A program made the translations under genes and the position numbers. A model generated the notes under the pieces. That model was not told the origin of the DNA and did no database searches. It worked only from the letters and a program-made list of their open reading frames with translations. Below, piece after piece: positions 39,201-51,957 of a DNA stretch of 64,000 nucleotides; within the stretch, counting starts at the first letter, position 1; each line of letters starts with the position of its first letter. The DNA is from Pomacea canaliculata (taxonomy: Eukaryota > Mollusca > Gastropoda > Architaenioglossa > Ampullariidae): positions 22,439,868-22,503,867 of the forward strand of contig NC_037593.1 of assembly GCF_003073045.1 (NCBI RefSeq). Reading direction: 5' to 3'.

Positions 39201-41879
39201 CAGTACTAACCTGGGACTGTGCAATGCATTTTTTGTCTATGGAGTCTGCAAAATGCTGACAATGGACCTCATTTTCCTCCATGATGCCACTAGTCTGCAA
39301 CTCTGTTGCACTGTGATCTGCCATTATCTCAGAAGTAATGGACTGAAAAACAGTCTGCTGATCTTGTATGCTTTCCTGCACCTTGGCAACAGCTGACAGA
39401 GTATCATTATCACATGCAGGGATGCTGGATTGTTGTTGCTCATGCTGTTTCTCAGTCTCCCCACACACATTTTGCCTATCCTCCTCAGCTGAACAAAAGG
39501 CAAACCCACTTGTGTGTGATACAATGCTGCTGGCATTAGTCTCATCTCTTGGTTTATTTGTCTCTGTTTCTGTACATGTCATGTCCAAAAATGTTCCTCT
39601 TAATGGGACACAACTCTTTTGCGAAACTGAAGAGCCACTTTCTCCCACTGTTTCATACATGGCATCACAAGCCATAACAAGAGTCTCAGCCTGTGTGCTG
39701 GATGATTTCAGATAATGATCGTTTTCATCAAAATTTTCATGTGAGGAAGCACTCTTATTTCCACCATCTTTATAGTTTATTAATGAACTCATCTCGTCGG
39801 TAGCATAAGTCTGCCTCCCTGTATTTGGTGCGTTTACACCCAAGTCTGTATGGGACAAATCACCTCTCTCTTCTGATAGGCAAGTTCCGGATTCTAAAAC
39901 TGCAGTCCCTACAGATGAACTTTTATCAGATTTCACAGCCGTTATACAAACAATGGGGTATTCTTCTGTTACTTTATCAATTGAAGCAAGACATATATCT
40001 GTTTTTTCTGGACAAAATGAACCAAAACTGTGCTCCTGAGGAGAGCTACTTTCAGAGGAAACAGGCGAGAGCTCTCTTGGCCCACCTTCAGCAACCACAG
40101 AATTACTAATAGTGGGTTTTATTACCAACTCCTCTGAAAGATGCACTGTGTGAGAATCTGTCAGAATATATTCTTGCGTTACTGAAGTACTTGTTGTCTG
40201 TTCCATAAAACTGTCAAGTGCCTGGTCATTTTCTTTTAATACTTGTACACCCTTGTGTGCATCAGAAAGAGAACTCTTTGCAATAAAATCTCCTGCTTGT
40301 CCTTCAACTTGCTTTGCCATACCATGATCTGGCAAAGCCTCAGATGTGTAACCGTTGGACCCTCCATCGCCTGCGCAATGAACAGATTCCTTATCTACAG
40401 GCTGGCTGTGTGCTGAATCACCACATGCTCTTACATCATCTGTGTAAGTATCCTCAAACCCATCCATTGCTATGATGTCCTCTAGGCAAGCAGAATTTAA
40501 TTTTGCTGTGCTAGGCTGTATCTGGCTATGGGTTGACTGCCTGCAATTCACTGTGTCTCCTGCATCATCATAGTCATTCAACAACACTGACAGATCATCT
40601 TCATCATTCTGACCAAAGCAATGTATCTCCTGTCCTAGCACATACTTTTCCTGCTTGAGCTTACTATCTACTGGTACTGATTTGACTTTGGATTCATGTG
40701 ACTTTAAAAAAGGTTTTTTCAAAAGACTTAATTCTGAAAAGAAAGATGTGTCTTTTGAAGAAACCCCAACCACAGCACTATCAGAAGCTGCCTGACTAAC
40801 AGGAGACGATGAACGTGACAGGTAAGACACTGGTGTGAGGAAACCTTCACTGGCAACACCACCACGAATTCTAGCTACATGAAGACCTTGAGAGCCAGCA
40901 AATGTACGAAATGCAGGTGGCAGCCGACCTCGAAGTCTTTTGATGCTGTTGAAGTCACGACTAATCACTTGTGGTAGTTCTTCACTTCCTTGCAATGAGT
41001 ATGTACACTGCAATAAATTCAGAATATAATGATTGGTCATCCTCAAAGTGGTTCAACAAAAATGGGTTGCAAGTTATGTAGCTATTTATCCTTTGGAAGG
41101 AATGAAAAATGCATGCATGAAAGCTACACACATCATGCTATACTCAAGGGAATGTACTAATGCCTTTATCACTATATCTTGAATAACAGAAAATGTAAAT
41201 GGCTTCCTAATGTGCTGACATGCTAAGGTAATACAAATATTGCCTATACTTATTATTCTTGGTTATTATTGCTCAATCTGAGGAAAAAAATACCATTTTC
41301 AAGCCCTTTAAAAAAAATACTTTGTAAAGAAACTTACATCAGCATTTTCACACATTAAAATTGCTTCATGAAGATGGATTTGATACAGACGTAGTTTGGA
41401 CTGGACTCCTCGCCTCACACACTGAATACAAAGCTTTTTGGAGCCATCAGAAATCTGTAGAAAGAAAAACTTTTAAAGAAACAAAGGAGAGTAAAGGATT
41501 GGGATGGGGTGGGTTAGGAAACCTCACTCCTGAGCCCTAGTGAAACCAAATACACCATGAAAATGAAGTGTTAAGAAATTGGCCTTTTTGTACCAGTTTC
41601 CAAGTAAATTACCAAAATGTACAAGAGCAGGGAGAAAAAAGAGGCACATTCTGCATGGTATCCCATTCCTGGATTCCCAAGAAGTGATCATAATGTATGA
41701 ACGCTTTCTCATACTTCTGACAAAGTTCATTCTACCTCCTACATAAACATCTATAGCAATGATGTTTCGCAAGTATACTTTTCCTGATGTGCAAGCATTT
41801 TACAGTGACTTACCAGCACTTCTCCAAGCCTAGATTTTAAGCCAGCCTGTTCTGTAAACCACAATTTTAATAAAGCCAT
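27292..41879 (-). CDS. USPL1: USPL1-type SUMO isopeptidase with giant acidic and AT-hook/RG extensions
   Basis: USPL1 is a cysteine protease that removes SUMO and is linked to Cajal bodies in vertebrates. Exons, minus strand: 41879-41814, 41454-41338, 41007-37588, 36763-36411, 35635-35475, 35106-34852, 33410-27292. The total is 10,491 nt, about 3,496 aa. The N-terminus has the paired cysteines of the family (CIQC...CENADC, about residues 31-62). Residues 90-1100 are low-complexity, acidic and Ser/Gln-rich. The catalytic domain follows: Cys1117 (DALCWLDVLL), a CQAC/CFQC zinc pair in exon 4, His1363 (DHFIAWL) and Asp1380 (MECDDL). Triad spacing is close to the human enzyme. Residues 1460-3496 are a disordered tail with RG repeats and AT-hooks. 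An in-frame TAG precedes the ATG. The exon 3/4 junction is ambiguous: a donor at 37634 with an acceptor before 36783 also keeps frame and gives 3,487 aa. Confidence 0.88.
31560..31668 (-). repeat. Degenerate hexanucleotide repeat coding an Arg-Gly tract in USPL1
   Basis: On the minus strand this codes an alternating Arg-Gly run with one Tyr interruption, roughly residues 2039-2074 of the USPL1 model. RG/RGG tracts bind RNA or DNA, are arginine-methylated in many nuclear proteins and favour condensates. The codons vary between CGT, CGA, CGC, AGA and AGG, so the tract is not a pure DNA microsatellite, which suggests it is kept at the protein level. Confidence 0.8.
33411..37587 (-). other. USPL1 introns 3-6, no further features seen
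   Basis: The introns at 33411-34851, 35107-35474, 35636-36410 and 36764-37587 separate the catalytic-domain exons. They are AT-rich with A-runs (for example about 37406-37421) and no recognised transposon or RNA gene. The two at 33411-34851 and 35636-36410 contain open frames of 70-107 codons without any family signature. Confidence 0.45.
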
Positions 41880-42410
41880 TTTATCAAACTAACAAAGAAA
41901 TAAAGATGGCACTTATACTCTTTAACATCAGATTTAAGCCTCTTATATACCTTGTTAAGATATAAAGTATATTAGACCATTTTTGACATGCATAAAGGAA
42001 GAGCAGTCTTCCAGCTTGTGTAAAAAAATTTTTAAAGCACCTAAATAAAATACCAGCAGTGCAACTCTCACTTCTGGATGCTTTTTTAAATCCCTTTTGG
42101 TTCATCCTCTTGAGCACTTTAAAAGATTAATTACACATTAATTACATCCTGGGCTCTCAAAGAAACTTACTTTTAGAGATCATGCAGATCAAATACCTGA
42201 AACTGGCTGACTAATAAAATTTGTCCAGAAAAGCAGTTGCACTTGTGCTAACTTAATGATCAGCACAAAGCAAACTACCTGAGAGAAAAACTAGTATGAA
42301 CAATTCAAAAACTACAACAAAACCCTACAAGTACACTTTTGCAACACTAGACCCAATACTACAAGAGAAACAATCCAGCTAGTTTTGAACAAAAAGATCA
42401 AAATTATACC

Positions 42411-42640
42411 ATTCAATTCAATTCAATACAACTTTATTCATCCACAAGGGCAATTATAGGTATGATGACACGCCAGCACACTAGAGGGAAGAATTATGTG
42501 AGAGATGAAAGGGAATAGATTCTGGCGACATACACACACACATGTGCACACACACCCACTCATATAGTAACACAGCAACAGGAGGTTCAGTGGACACCCC
42601 GCACAAGGTCACCTCAGACGGACACATCATCACACCATGT
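42411..42640 (-). mobile_element. Possible 3' tail of a LINE with ATTCA-type terminal repeats
   Basis: On the minus strand the segment ends with CTTGTGGATGAATAAAGTTG followed by three TTGAA-type pentamers (42411-42428 region). This is the ending seen in many invertebrate CR1/Jockey-group LINEs, whose tails are short tandem repeats, not poly(A). An (AC)n microsatellite lies at about 42532-42562. No coding part is left, so family assignment is tentative. Confidence 0.45.
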
Positions 42641-43029
42641 AAGACAACTAATGTAAGTAAGGACTGAGTACAGCTTGGAAGATATATAAAATTGAAAACT
42701 GTATTAATGCTTTAACAATAGAAACCCTGCTTTTACAAAACCATAAAAAACCAGATTATTAAAGAGCTTTCACATGCCAAAATATATCTAAACCCTTCTT
42801 TTTACTATCTTGCAATTTTTAAAATCTGTCGTAATTTATAAACCACTATGACTCACGAACCATCAGCTTTACTTCTTCAGGTCTTTTTTTAACAGAGGCT
42901 ACACATAAGTCTGGAAATTTGTTTAAATGAAGGGCCTAAAATGTTTTTAAATGCTTAATGTACCATAACATCATATCATATCATCTTTGTAAGGCAGACA
43001 GTCTCTTGCATTTATTATCAGAGAAAACT

Positions 43030-43345
43030 AAAGCACCAATGATGAAATTGCCTTCTTTTTGGCCTTCTTGTCCTCTGTCTTTCTCTGCTCTGATGCGGAG
43101 CAAGATTTGTCTGCCAGCATGACATTACTGGTAACTGAATCACCAATTCTTGAAGACCCACTCATAATCTGATGCCATCAGTCTGGAATAGAAGAATCCA
43201 ACAAATTGCAAAGCGCGATGGTTTCTGGTTCTGCATCTCAAATACCAGTCATATCCAAATTTAACCAGAATGAATTCAATTCCTTGAAGGCTTTGTTTAC
43301 TATTTCTTGTTTCTTTTATTTCCCACTGCATAAAACTGTCAGAAA
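43030..43345 (-). pseudogene. Unrecognised degenerate reading frame with Lys-rich end
   Basis: One minus-strand frame reads through about 90 codons that look protein-like (KAFKELNSFWLNL, DAEPETIALCNLL, SSRIGDSVTSN, then a KTEDKKAKKKA end and a stop). It is broken by two TGA codons plus an upstream TAA. I do not recognise the family. It may be a decayed processed copy or a transposon piece. There are no clear splice sites around it. Confidence 0.25.
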
Positions 43346-44045
43346 TCTAGATAATGAGCTAAAATATGACTTTTTGCACTGAGTTATATTAGAGGTATGT
43401 AAGGTGAAAAAACAGGCTAATACCCCACCCTCAAACTACTTGTTTCCATCAGTAACACCATAATACTTCTTCCCCAGACAGAATAAAAATGCAAAGGAAA
43501 CACCATGTAAGATTTAAAACAGACCCATGTCCTCTGCGTCAGGATGGCAAGCACTCAGTAAATAATAGTTACCTATAGCATACCAAAAATAATAATATCT
43601 ATGACAGCTGCAAGGCAAAAATGTATTAAGGTTTATCACTACACAGAAATATTGCCTACATACTACATCACAGCGGTTTTGACGCACATTTGAGGTTTTG
43701 TACAATTCACTATCCTGATTTCGAATATAAAAAAGATTTTGCTCCGTGATAAGCAGAACATCTATTTCCACATCCTTTAGTCAGAACGTTGATCTGCTAT
43801 TTTAACTGGAAATGTTTTGTACTTAAAATCATTATTTTCATTACCAGGACATGCACCGAAGCATGGCAAGGAGACTGTAAATTTCATAGAAACTCTATAT
43901 CAAGTGTTTGACTGCCAATGTGAGGACACAGATGCATGCAAATGTGACAGAGACATGAAAATACCACAAGCGAGTGTGTTAGTTTTTGATGGACCAAAGA
44001 ACCACGTGAAAAATGCAAATGGGTTCAATTGATATGAAGGTGACA

Positions 44046-44550
44046 GGGCCTTCGACAGTGTAGCATCTGGAGGCTGATGAACCACTATGGTATTCCGCCT
44101 AAATTCATAAACATCGTCCAGGGATTGTATGAAGACTCATCCTGCCAAGTTATCCATAATGGCAAACTCACTAAACCTTTTGTAATGAAGACTGGTGTAA
44201 GACAGGGTTGCATATTATCACCGACAATCTTCCTGATGGTCATAGACTGGGTTATGCGTAAGACGACCCAAGACAACAACACCGGTATCCAGTGGACCTT
44301 CACTAAACAGCTAGAAGACCTGGACTTTGCAGATGACATTAGTCTCCTATCTCATCGGCAGCAGCATGCACAAACCAAACTGAGCAAGCTAGCAGAGGAA
44401 GCAGAAAAGACCAGCTTAAAGATCAACAAAAAGAAGACCGAAGTGATGAAATTCAACTTCAAGGAGAGAACATCCTAGAAACAGACCGCTTCACATATCT
44501 GGGGAGCATCGTCATCAAGGATGGTGCCATGCATTATACCAAAAACTAAA
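44046..44550 (+). pseudogene. RTE-like LINE reverse transcriptase fragment
   Basis: The open stretch 44077-44478 holds RT signature motifs in order: LMNHYGIPPKFI, TGVRQGCILSP (domain 4), LDFADDISLLSH (the catalytic Asp pair in FADD) and INKKKTEVM. A frame change near 44050 separates it from an AFDSV segment, and a second near 44460 separates it from ENILETDRFTYLGSI. The motif style resembles the RTE clade. It is frameshifted and cut at both ends, so it is inactive. It lies between USPL1 and RITA1. Confidence 0.8.
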
Positions 44551-45450
44551 ATTAGGAAACGCTACTGGATGATGAGGGAATGAAGTTGTTGCATACTTTC
44601 CTAAGAGCAAAGATAGTGAATACAGTTTGGGTACAGCTAAAAAAAAATGCAACTTACAGCATATGAAATATGCCTATCTTGTAAATCGATGGTAAATTCT
44701 ACAACCTGTTGAAGAGGGATCAATTTTCTGATGGCCACTTGAAAATAATTAGTACTGATTTCAAGTACATTTGTAGTTTTATGCATTTTGTTTTATACAA
44801 GAAAATATGGTCCACAACTTTTCTGTTCACGGAGAATGTGTCACAGTTAATACAGAAACTTTCAGAAATTTGAAGACAATCTGACTGCAATTCACAGCTT
44901 CTTTCCTAATACATTTCTTAACATATTAGATCCTTTAGCTACAGGATAGGATAATCCCAACAAAGATGAAGCCTTGGCAACATTTGTAGCATGTCTTATA
45001 CTCCCTTCATATAAGATTAAAATATACATGGCAGTGGCGGTGGGGGAGGGGAATTATGCAGATTCATGCTAGCAAGGTTTTAAACAATATCTAATCACGA
45101 CTGGCAATTTTGTCATCAGGCACTTCCACTGTTTTTGAATTCGATAGTTACCGGAATATCAAACGTTCAATAATGTGCCAAACAGATTGATGTCCAAATA
45201 AAATTGATGCCACTTAACTCTCCGCACATAAATCATTACTGACTTTAAAAAATGGGTTTAGTCACACTTTAAAAGTACCATGTGCCAAACATCTACCACA
45301 AACATTTTCCTTTAACCCCATCTTATGTTTGAATACCGAAATTTTGAAGTATTTTAAAGAAACTCTTTTTATAATCTAATAATTATGATCAATTGAAACT
45401 GGTCATTCTTTGCTGCTAGTCTTATTAAGGTGACCTTGCTCATGCACAAT

Positions 45451-45462
45451 GGGGGGGGGGGG
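45451..45462. repeat. Homopolymer of 12 G
   Basis: A run of 12 G followed by AACCCC. Such runs are mutation-prone and also a common site of assembly error. Confidence 0.9.
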
Positions 45463-45989
45463 AACCCCAGTATCTTATACTAAATAAAAAAAATTCATAC
45501 TTGCATTTTACAAATCAGATTTTTTTTCCTATATCATGGAAAGTTTAAAACACTATACTATACAGAAATATTAAGAACACCAAACCTCTGCATTCACAAA
45601 ACTGACAGTTGATTGGTGATTCTGCTTATAGATGTCAGTTGTTATTTAATACCACCATTACTTAAAAATTAAAAACACAAGTGAAAATAAATAAGCACAA
45701 GTACCAGAAAACTAGTCTCAACTTTCATAGTATATTGTATATATAATATACTTCATTATATAGATGATATGAACTGGGCAATCATTAACTTAAACATAAC
45801 ATTATTAACATTAACATACTGCATTATGTAAATGAGCCCATACAGCACCAAAACTGTATTCATTCAACTGCTTGAAAGTCGAGAAATGATTCCCAAATGG
45901 AAATGCATGCAAAATAAATGAGCTTAATAAGCTGGTATTAGTTTAATTCCATGCTCTCTTTTACTATTTTAATATCTCTCTGCAACTTC

Positions 45990-46690
45990 AGAAAAAAAAA
46001 AAAAAAAAGACTCATATATTTATCTGAATCACCAACACCCACAATGATCATCATCAGGTATGTTTCTAGATTGTATTCAAACTGCTTCAGAACGGCAAAT
46101 TTCTCGGCATGGTTGTGAGTGCGTCCATACTGCCAAGCCTGAACAACAGAAGCCTCCATACAACTTTGTTTTAGGGAAAACAAGAAACCTTTATCAACAG
46201 ATGCAGTAGACTTTTCCAATATATCCCTGCATCGATAGAATTTTATAGACGGTGATGCCAAGATATCTTATTTCTGAAGGAAACGACTATGCTCTGTGAC
46301 TGCAAAACTGCTTCTGGTCAAACGAAGATTAACAGATGTACCTTTATTCTTGTTTTTGTTTTGAGCATTAGCTGACTACCATTCATTTAATTAAAGACAT
46401 CAGTAATGCAAGACTGCATGACTAAACAGAAGTGGTCAGGTAAAACAATCTGAAACTGATCAGCATATTTGTAAAAGTCATATACAAGTTAACAGCATCT
46501 GACAAAGGCTTATAGAGGATGAGTAGAATATCATCCATCACAAAACCTTACAGCATGCATTTAAGACCTAGATTCTGATGACGTACAGTTGACAACCATA
46601 GACCATCTGTGACCTTGCAAACAGGAAGTGAACCATTTAAGTATGGTGCCTTGAAATACATGATATTTCTAATCTCTGAAATGATCCATT
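45990..46690 (-). mobile_element. Decayed CR1/Jockey-like LINE reverse transcriptase fragment
   Basis: On the minus strand, broken frames give the RT order of a CR1/Jockey-like element: GTILKWFTSCLQGH, then a YADQF segment where YADD is expected, then LVMQSCITDVFN, then GSQLMLKTKT (usually QLKLNxxKTE). Stops and frame changes interrupt it. An open frame at 46261-45938 continues from it, and I treat that as part of the same relic. A possible acceptor before GGATATATTG near 46228 leaves a small chance that it is an exon. Confidence 0.6.
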
Positions 46691-49600
46691 GAGTCAAATG
46701 CAATGCTTAAGCCAAATGGTAAGATCAACCTGCCCAGACTTCAGTGTTAACCACAAGCAGACCACCAAGGATGTGAAGCACAAGGCTCCACACTTCCTTT
46801 AAACAAAGTGAAAAGATTTCTTAAACACTTTACACTTTAATTGATTGTTTATAGTAAAAAAATTTAGTCTGTGACTGAGTTAAAAAAAAAAACTTGTTAA
46901 AATACTGAGTAGCATACATTTCTATAAAAGCTACAAAACCTTTTGCAAAATTTCAGAAATGGTAGGCTGGAAACATCTAGAATTAGGGAGTTAAATATTA
47001 TGGCATTTAATGCTGACATGACACAAAACTTCAGCAATCAACCATACTGGAAAAATGGTTTTAAATAGGAAGAAACTCATATAGTGTATATAATGTTGAT
47101 TCCACACTAGTTAAAATATGTACAAATCATTTTTTCCAGTTCTGTGTTCACAACTTTCATTGCACATAGATTTTAATTTACCAACACTCAAGTTTTTCCC
47201 CTCCATGTGAGTCTCTTTTTTTTCCACTGCCTTTTTTTCAGGCAAGTAATAGTACTACAATAAACATAATACTCTCACTTCTCTCTTTTGTTGGATCTCT
47301 GAGGTAAAATACTAGATTTACAAAAAAATTCTTGTATAGAAAATGTTATGCAAGTATTTTCCTTCTGCTGTGAAATGTTGCAAAGTAATGCAAGTAGTAT
47401 CACAAACTGTTATCTTTCATTTAAAATATAGTTACAATATTTCTTTAGCTTGTACTTGTATTGAAAAATGTGTTTCTAAAGATTTTGTTTCTAAACAATG
47501 TATTCATTTAAAACTGTTGAATCCGTACAAGAGTTTTCTAAACTGCCCAAAACAATATTTCACGATTAAGTATTCCTTTGATGTTGTGCTTGTTGATAAA
47601 AAATATTCTATAAAAACTGTATAAGCACATGCCATATGAAAGGCCTATTATGGTGGTGCGGGAGGGGTCTTGACAACCTGGGCATCATAGCCCCTAAACA
47701 TCTTCTGATTGTCCCCACTTTGTGTGTGTATAAGAGAGAAAGTAAATGACAGCGAATGACTTCAGTAGAAAGATGTATAAATAAGAATTACTATTCTCTG
47801 AGGTGAATTCATGAATATGTTTATTTCTTTAAGCACCAAAACTTCATGTTTAAAATGGGAGAAAGGGGCAGAAGCTTGAAAGTTGTCGTAATTTTATATA
47901 GATGTTTATTGTTGATGGTACGATTATATAGAATAGATTATCTTGCTGCCGCCTGTCTAGCATGTCTGGGGATAAAGGTTTGGGGGTGGCGATTCAGGGT
48001 ACACACTCCACGTTAAGCATTTATGTGGTAAAACAGTAGACTTCTTACAACAAAATCTGCTTGGTATCACTTCTGCTCATTTAGACAATAAATTGAAAAT
48101 CACTGTCTACCTTAGACAAGCCATATGAACCCAAGCTTAATTTTAAAAATTGATAAGAGCTGCACATTATTGCATGTTGCCATTTCATTCTGCTCAAAGA
48201 ACTTAATCACCATATCAACTGTTGCTGTCACTTCATTGTGCATAGTACAAACTGCATGTGATTCCTATCCTCAGGCTGTCCCTATCATCAACCATCTGAT
48301 GCATGTCAGTCACCACATGCCAGATGTCTGCATCAGGGACAAGCTCACTGCTAAGAAGGGTGCAATCCACCTCTACATATACTGTCAGTATCATAAGCAA
48401 CTCACAAGGAATACCGAGATAAAAATAGATCCCATAACTGTAGATATCATGCACAGAAATTAGTAGCTGTCTAGGTCTGATGATTCATCTGAAGCTTTTA
48501 CTGGCATGATGCTTGTCTGACACCAGCAGATTTGATTATGTCACACCTAATCTCATCCCAAAAATGTTTAGTCCAGCAAATTGTGTCACTTAAATCCATG
48601 TTTGGTGGGAGAGAGGTAGGGGTAAAGAGACTACTTGAAATTCTTTCAGCTCTTGCCCCCACCATGAGATATCTGTCAAGACATGTCCACTGTCTTCTAT
48701 TCTGCATATCACAGTTAATTAAAAGCTGTAAGTGTAGCCATCAACTGTGACTGGTGACATAATGAGTAGAATTGTATAGATGTGGATAAATGTGACATGC
48801 CACTGAAGTCAGAAATATGAGATTAGCAAATTGTATATTTTTAATATGTGTAGGTTCTGACCTTTCTTTTGATATTTATAATTAAAGTTGTTCTTCTAGT
48901 CCTAAAATTGAGCGAGTTATTAAGATTTGAAATGTGGAATTTTTGATGGCATAAAATTGACCGTAATCATCTTTCTGGGCCTGTACTAGGAAACTGCTTT
49001 ATGCAGCTTATGACTCATTTCGTGGTGGCAGGTCACAAATATCAGGTAAGGCATGGTCTGGGTGAAAAAGAGAATTTGGCAGCCTTTAAGATAAATAACT
49101 TTTGGAAAAAACCATTTTGTCTCAACTGTCCGTGAGATATGCTGAAGATGAGATAATGTCTATACTCTATGAAGTGCCTTAATGAATGTGCATTAGCATT
49201 ACTATTGTAATCACATACTGGAAGCTTGTCTGATAAATATCATAAACACACCTCTTAATAAATTAGCACATGTGAGAAAATCTACAATGTTCTGCAGAAT
49301 GTCAGTGACCTTGACATTCTGTCAGCACTAAAAAACATTTCATCAGGTTCTTATCAACACTATCAATATTCAGCAGTTGTTTAAATGCAAACGAAAAAAT
49401 ATTTCACATCATTTAATGAAGTCATATGAAACAAAAGGGCACAACTTCAACTGCTTATTCTTGTTTTACCTGGCTGTATGTTAAAGCCAAAATAACAAAA
49501 CAAATTTTAAGGGGGGAGGGACCTTTGACATTTATTTAAATAAGTTAATTTATCAAATACAATTCTCTACCTTTCATTAGACTAGCAGCAAAGAGGACCA

Positions 49601-50650
49601 TAAATAAAACTATATGCATCTGCACAAATTAAGCCTACATCAGTAGTTAATAAAATCTTATACAGCCTAACACACTCTCTCCCTGCCACCCACCTTCAAA
49701 TTAAACATATTTATCAACAACAATCAAAACTAAATTACCGCCACTTTAAAACTTATAATAATTTAGTAGCAATAATAAAACACCTTTAGCTACACAAGGT
49801 CTGGTAGATGACATTATTTACAAATTCTTAACATTCAATACTTTCTTACTGCCAGCAGATTAATATTTGTGTTCAGACTGTTTGTGGGCAACTGCAATCT
49901 CCTAAACTTATCTTAATTCTATTATGTTCCGAGGGTTCTGCAGCTGCTGCTTACTTAAGTTTTATATATATATAGTAACTTCTTTAACAAGTTTTGCCTG
50001 ATAGCTGTGATATTGGCAATTTGTTACTGGTTCTCTAATTAAATCATTACACATTATGGACAGTTAATTGATCCCACCCATTAATCTCCTGAACAAAGAT
50101 GAAAAATAATGCTGGCATGCGCTTCAGCTGACTTTTCTTTATACAAGACACCTGCAAAGCGCAATTCTGTCACCTGTCATTGTCAAGTTAATGATAGTGC
50201 TCTCCTCTTGCTGCGCACTGCTGCTTTACTTTAAAGTGCAGTTGAAAAGGAATTATAATGCATGTCTAATTTTTGAAGTATAGTTAACCAGAAACTTCAC
50301 TAGTACAGATCCTACTAATTTTATTATAAATGAAATATTTGATTTTTAGGCCTTAGCGCAAAGTGTAATTATTTCATGTTTTTTATTTTACTTCGATTAC
50401 ATACGAATCAAATATTTAAATTTTTCCAATTTCTGATATAGTCTTTGTAATATTTTCCCTCTTAACGGAAAAAAACATTTTTTTTCTTCCTAAGGTTGTC
50501 AGAATGATGACCGGCAACACTAAGACAAGAATAAAAAAGTGTAAGATTGTAAATAGCAACATTTCGCACTGCAAGAAAAACTACCATATGTGCAACATAC
50601 TCGATCTATAATGCTATCAATAAGACAATTTAATCTTAACAACAAAATTT
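46691..50650. other. Intergenic or USPL1 5' intron, nothing recognised
   Basis: AT-rich sequence with many A/T runs. Open frames at 47343-47624 and 48125-48463 are long for this composition, but their translations resemble no family I know. If the USPL1 promoter lies near 50.7 kb, this stretch would be a 5' UTR intron on the minus strand. Confidence 0.35.
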
Positions 50651-50659
50651 ATCATACCA

Positions 50660-51500
50660 TAGTATACTCTTTTAAAGAGTGTTACAGCCAAAGACGACAT
50701 TTGTATCACCATCATACCCACGCATGGAACCGCCATATTGAAAGCTCAGCATAAGTAGCTGCATTATGGGTAATTCGAGGGTTTATAAAAGCGCCTATAA
50801 AAACAGTTGTGATCAATAAACTTAATAAAATATATATTAATGCTTAAAATGTATTAATTATTTTAAATCTACTATGATTATATTTTCACGTATTGTCTCG
50901 AGATAAACGAGAATGAGGCTAACAAGAACGCTATGGACTGTCAACATGTTAGCAACGAAAGCTTCAGGCTGTCCATGTAATGACAATTTATATAGGTTTT
51001 ATAAAATAACTATAATTTTAAACGACAGATTTGTAACTTTCCAGCATTAAGATCTACATTTTCTGGTAAGTCATCAAAGAAAACAATCATTCAAGATGGT
51101 TAATTGAACATCGTGCACTGAATTATAGTTTGGTACTTAGAGCTTTGATTTTATATTAAATTTATTTAGTGTGTGCGTGCGCGCGCGCTGTACTGTCTTC
51201 GTGAAATGTGTTGCAAAATTTAACACTTAATATTTAACTGACTATATGTCTGGCTCACTATGTCTGTAACACGAGCGTGTGCTAGTAGCGATGTTTTTGT
51301 GAACAGCTTAGGAAAAGTAATTCACAATATAACATTGGCAGCAAACGGTTATCGAGTTTGGGAAGGAGAAGTGCATTCATCTCGTGACGTATGAAGCGAG
51401 GGCAACTCATTGCATTGAGGAAGCGTGGGGAATTCGAGGAAAAGCATATCTTCTTTCCTAAGTTATAAAGTTGTGCTGAGACATGGCTGATGGTGTTTTA
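50660..51500. promoter_or_regulatory. Candidate bidirectional promoter between USPL1 and RITA1
   Basis: This is the most CpG-containing non-coding stretch between the two divergent genes. It includes GCCATATTGAAAGC near 50729, which resembles a YY1-type CCAT site, a GCATTATGGGTAATTC motif near 50762, and a CG-rich segment at 51172-51190. No start site can be fixed from sequence alone. Position and composition are the only evidence. Confidence 0.3.
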
Positions 51501-51778
51501 TCCCCGGAGCTGTTAGTTATAAAGCGTTGGCGAAGATGCCTTGCGATAAAGGGATTTTCCCTTTTTTTTAATACTGTTTAGATAAATCTAGAATATGAAT
51601 AGTTTGCCACCATCTTTACAGTACAGTGTGGCTTTGAGTATGAGCATTTCAAATTCAATCATTATGATTATTATTTATTTAATTTATTGGCAGGTTGAGA
51701 AAGCTGTGTATATATAACACATTTGGTATGGGTTTGTAAATGTTCTTATGCCTACATGCAATTTGGTCTGTCAGACTA

Positions 51779-51957
51779 GGGCGGTCTGGTGGCGCAATGG
51801 TTAGTACCAGTTACCAACACAGTGAAGGTTGGCTGTCCTGGGTTCAGTTCTCGTCTTTCTTTCTGTGCATGTAGCATTTATGCACAGAGATGGCTTTCGT
51901 GCCGTGATATAGCCATAGTTGCTGGCTTTGCATAAAACATCAATTCCCCACTCTCGG
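51779..51957 (+). mobile_element. tRNA-derived SINE (179 bp) with a 10-bp target duplication
   Basis: The element is flanked by perfect 10-bp direct repeats TGTCAGACTA at 51769-51778 and 51958-51967. The head carries RNA polymerase III promoter boxes: A box TGGCGCAATGG at 51790-51800 and B box GGTTCAGTTCTC at 51841-51852. A central part with GCCGTGATATAGCC and a GCATAAAACA-like end resembles the conserved domain of molluscan SINEs with GATATAGC...GCGTTAAACA. A functional tRNA is unlikely because the acceptor and T stems do not close. Recent enough for the target duplication to be intact. Confidence 0.88.

Noticed and set aside
43030..43345. Selenoprotein with two in-frame TGA codons
   Set aside because: An in-frame TAA upstream and no visible SECIS-like element or selenoprotein motif. 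Decay is the simpler explanation.
51779..51860. tRNA gene
   Set aside because: The A and B boxes are present but stems do not pair well, and the unit continues into a SINE body with target duplication.
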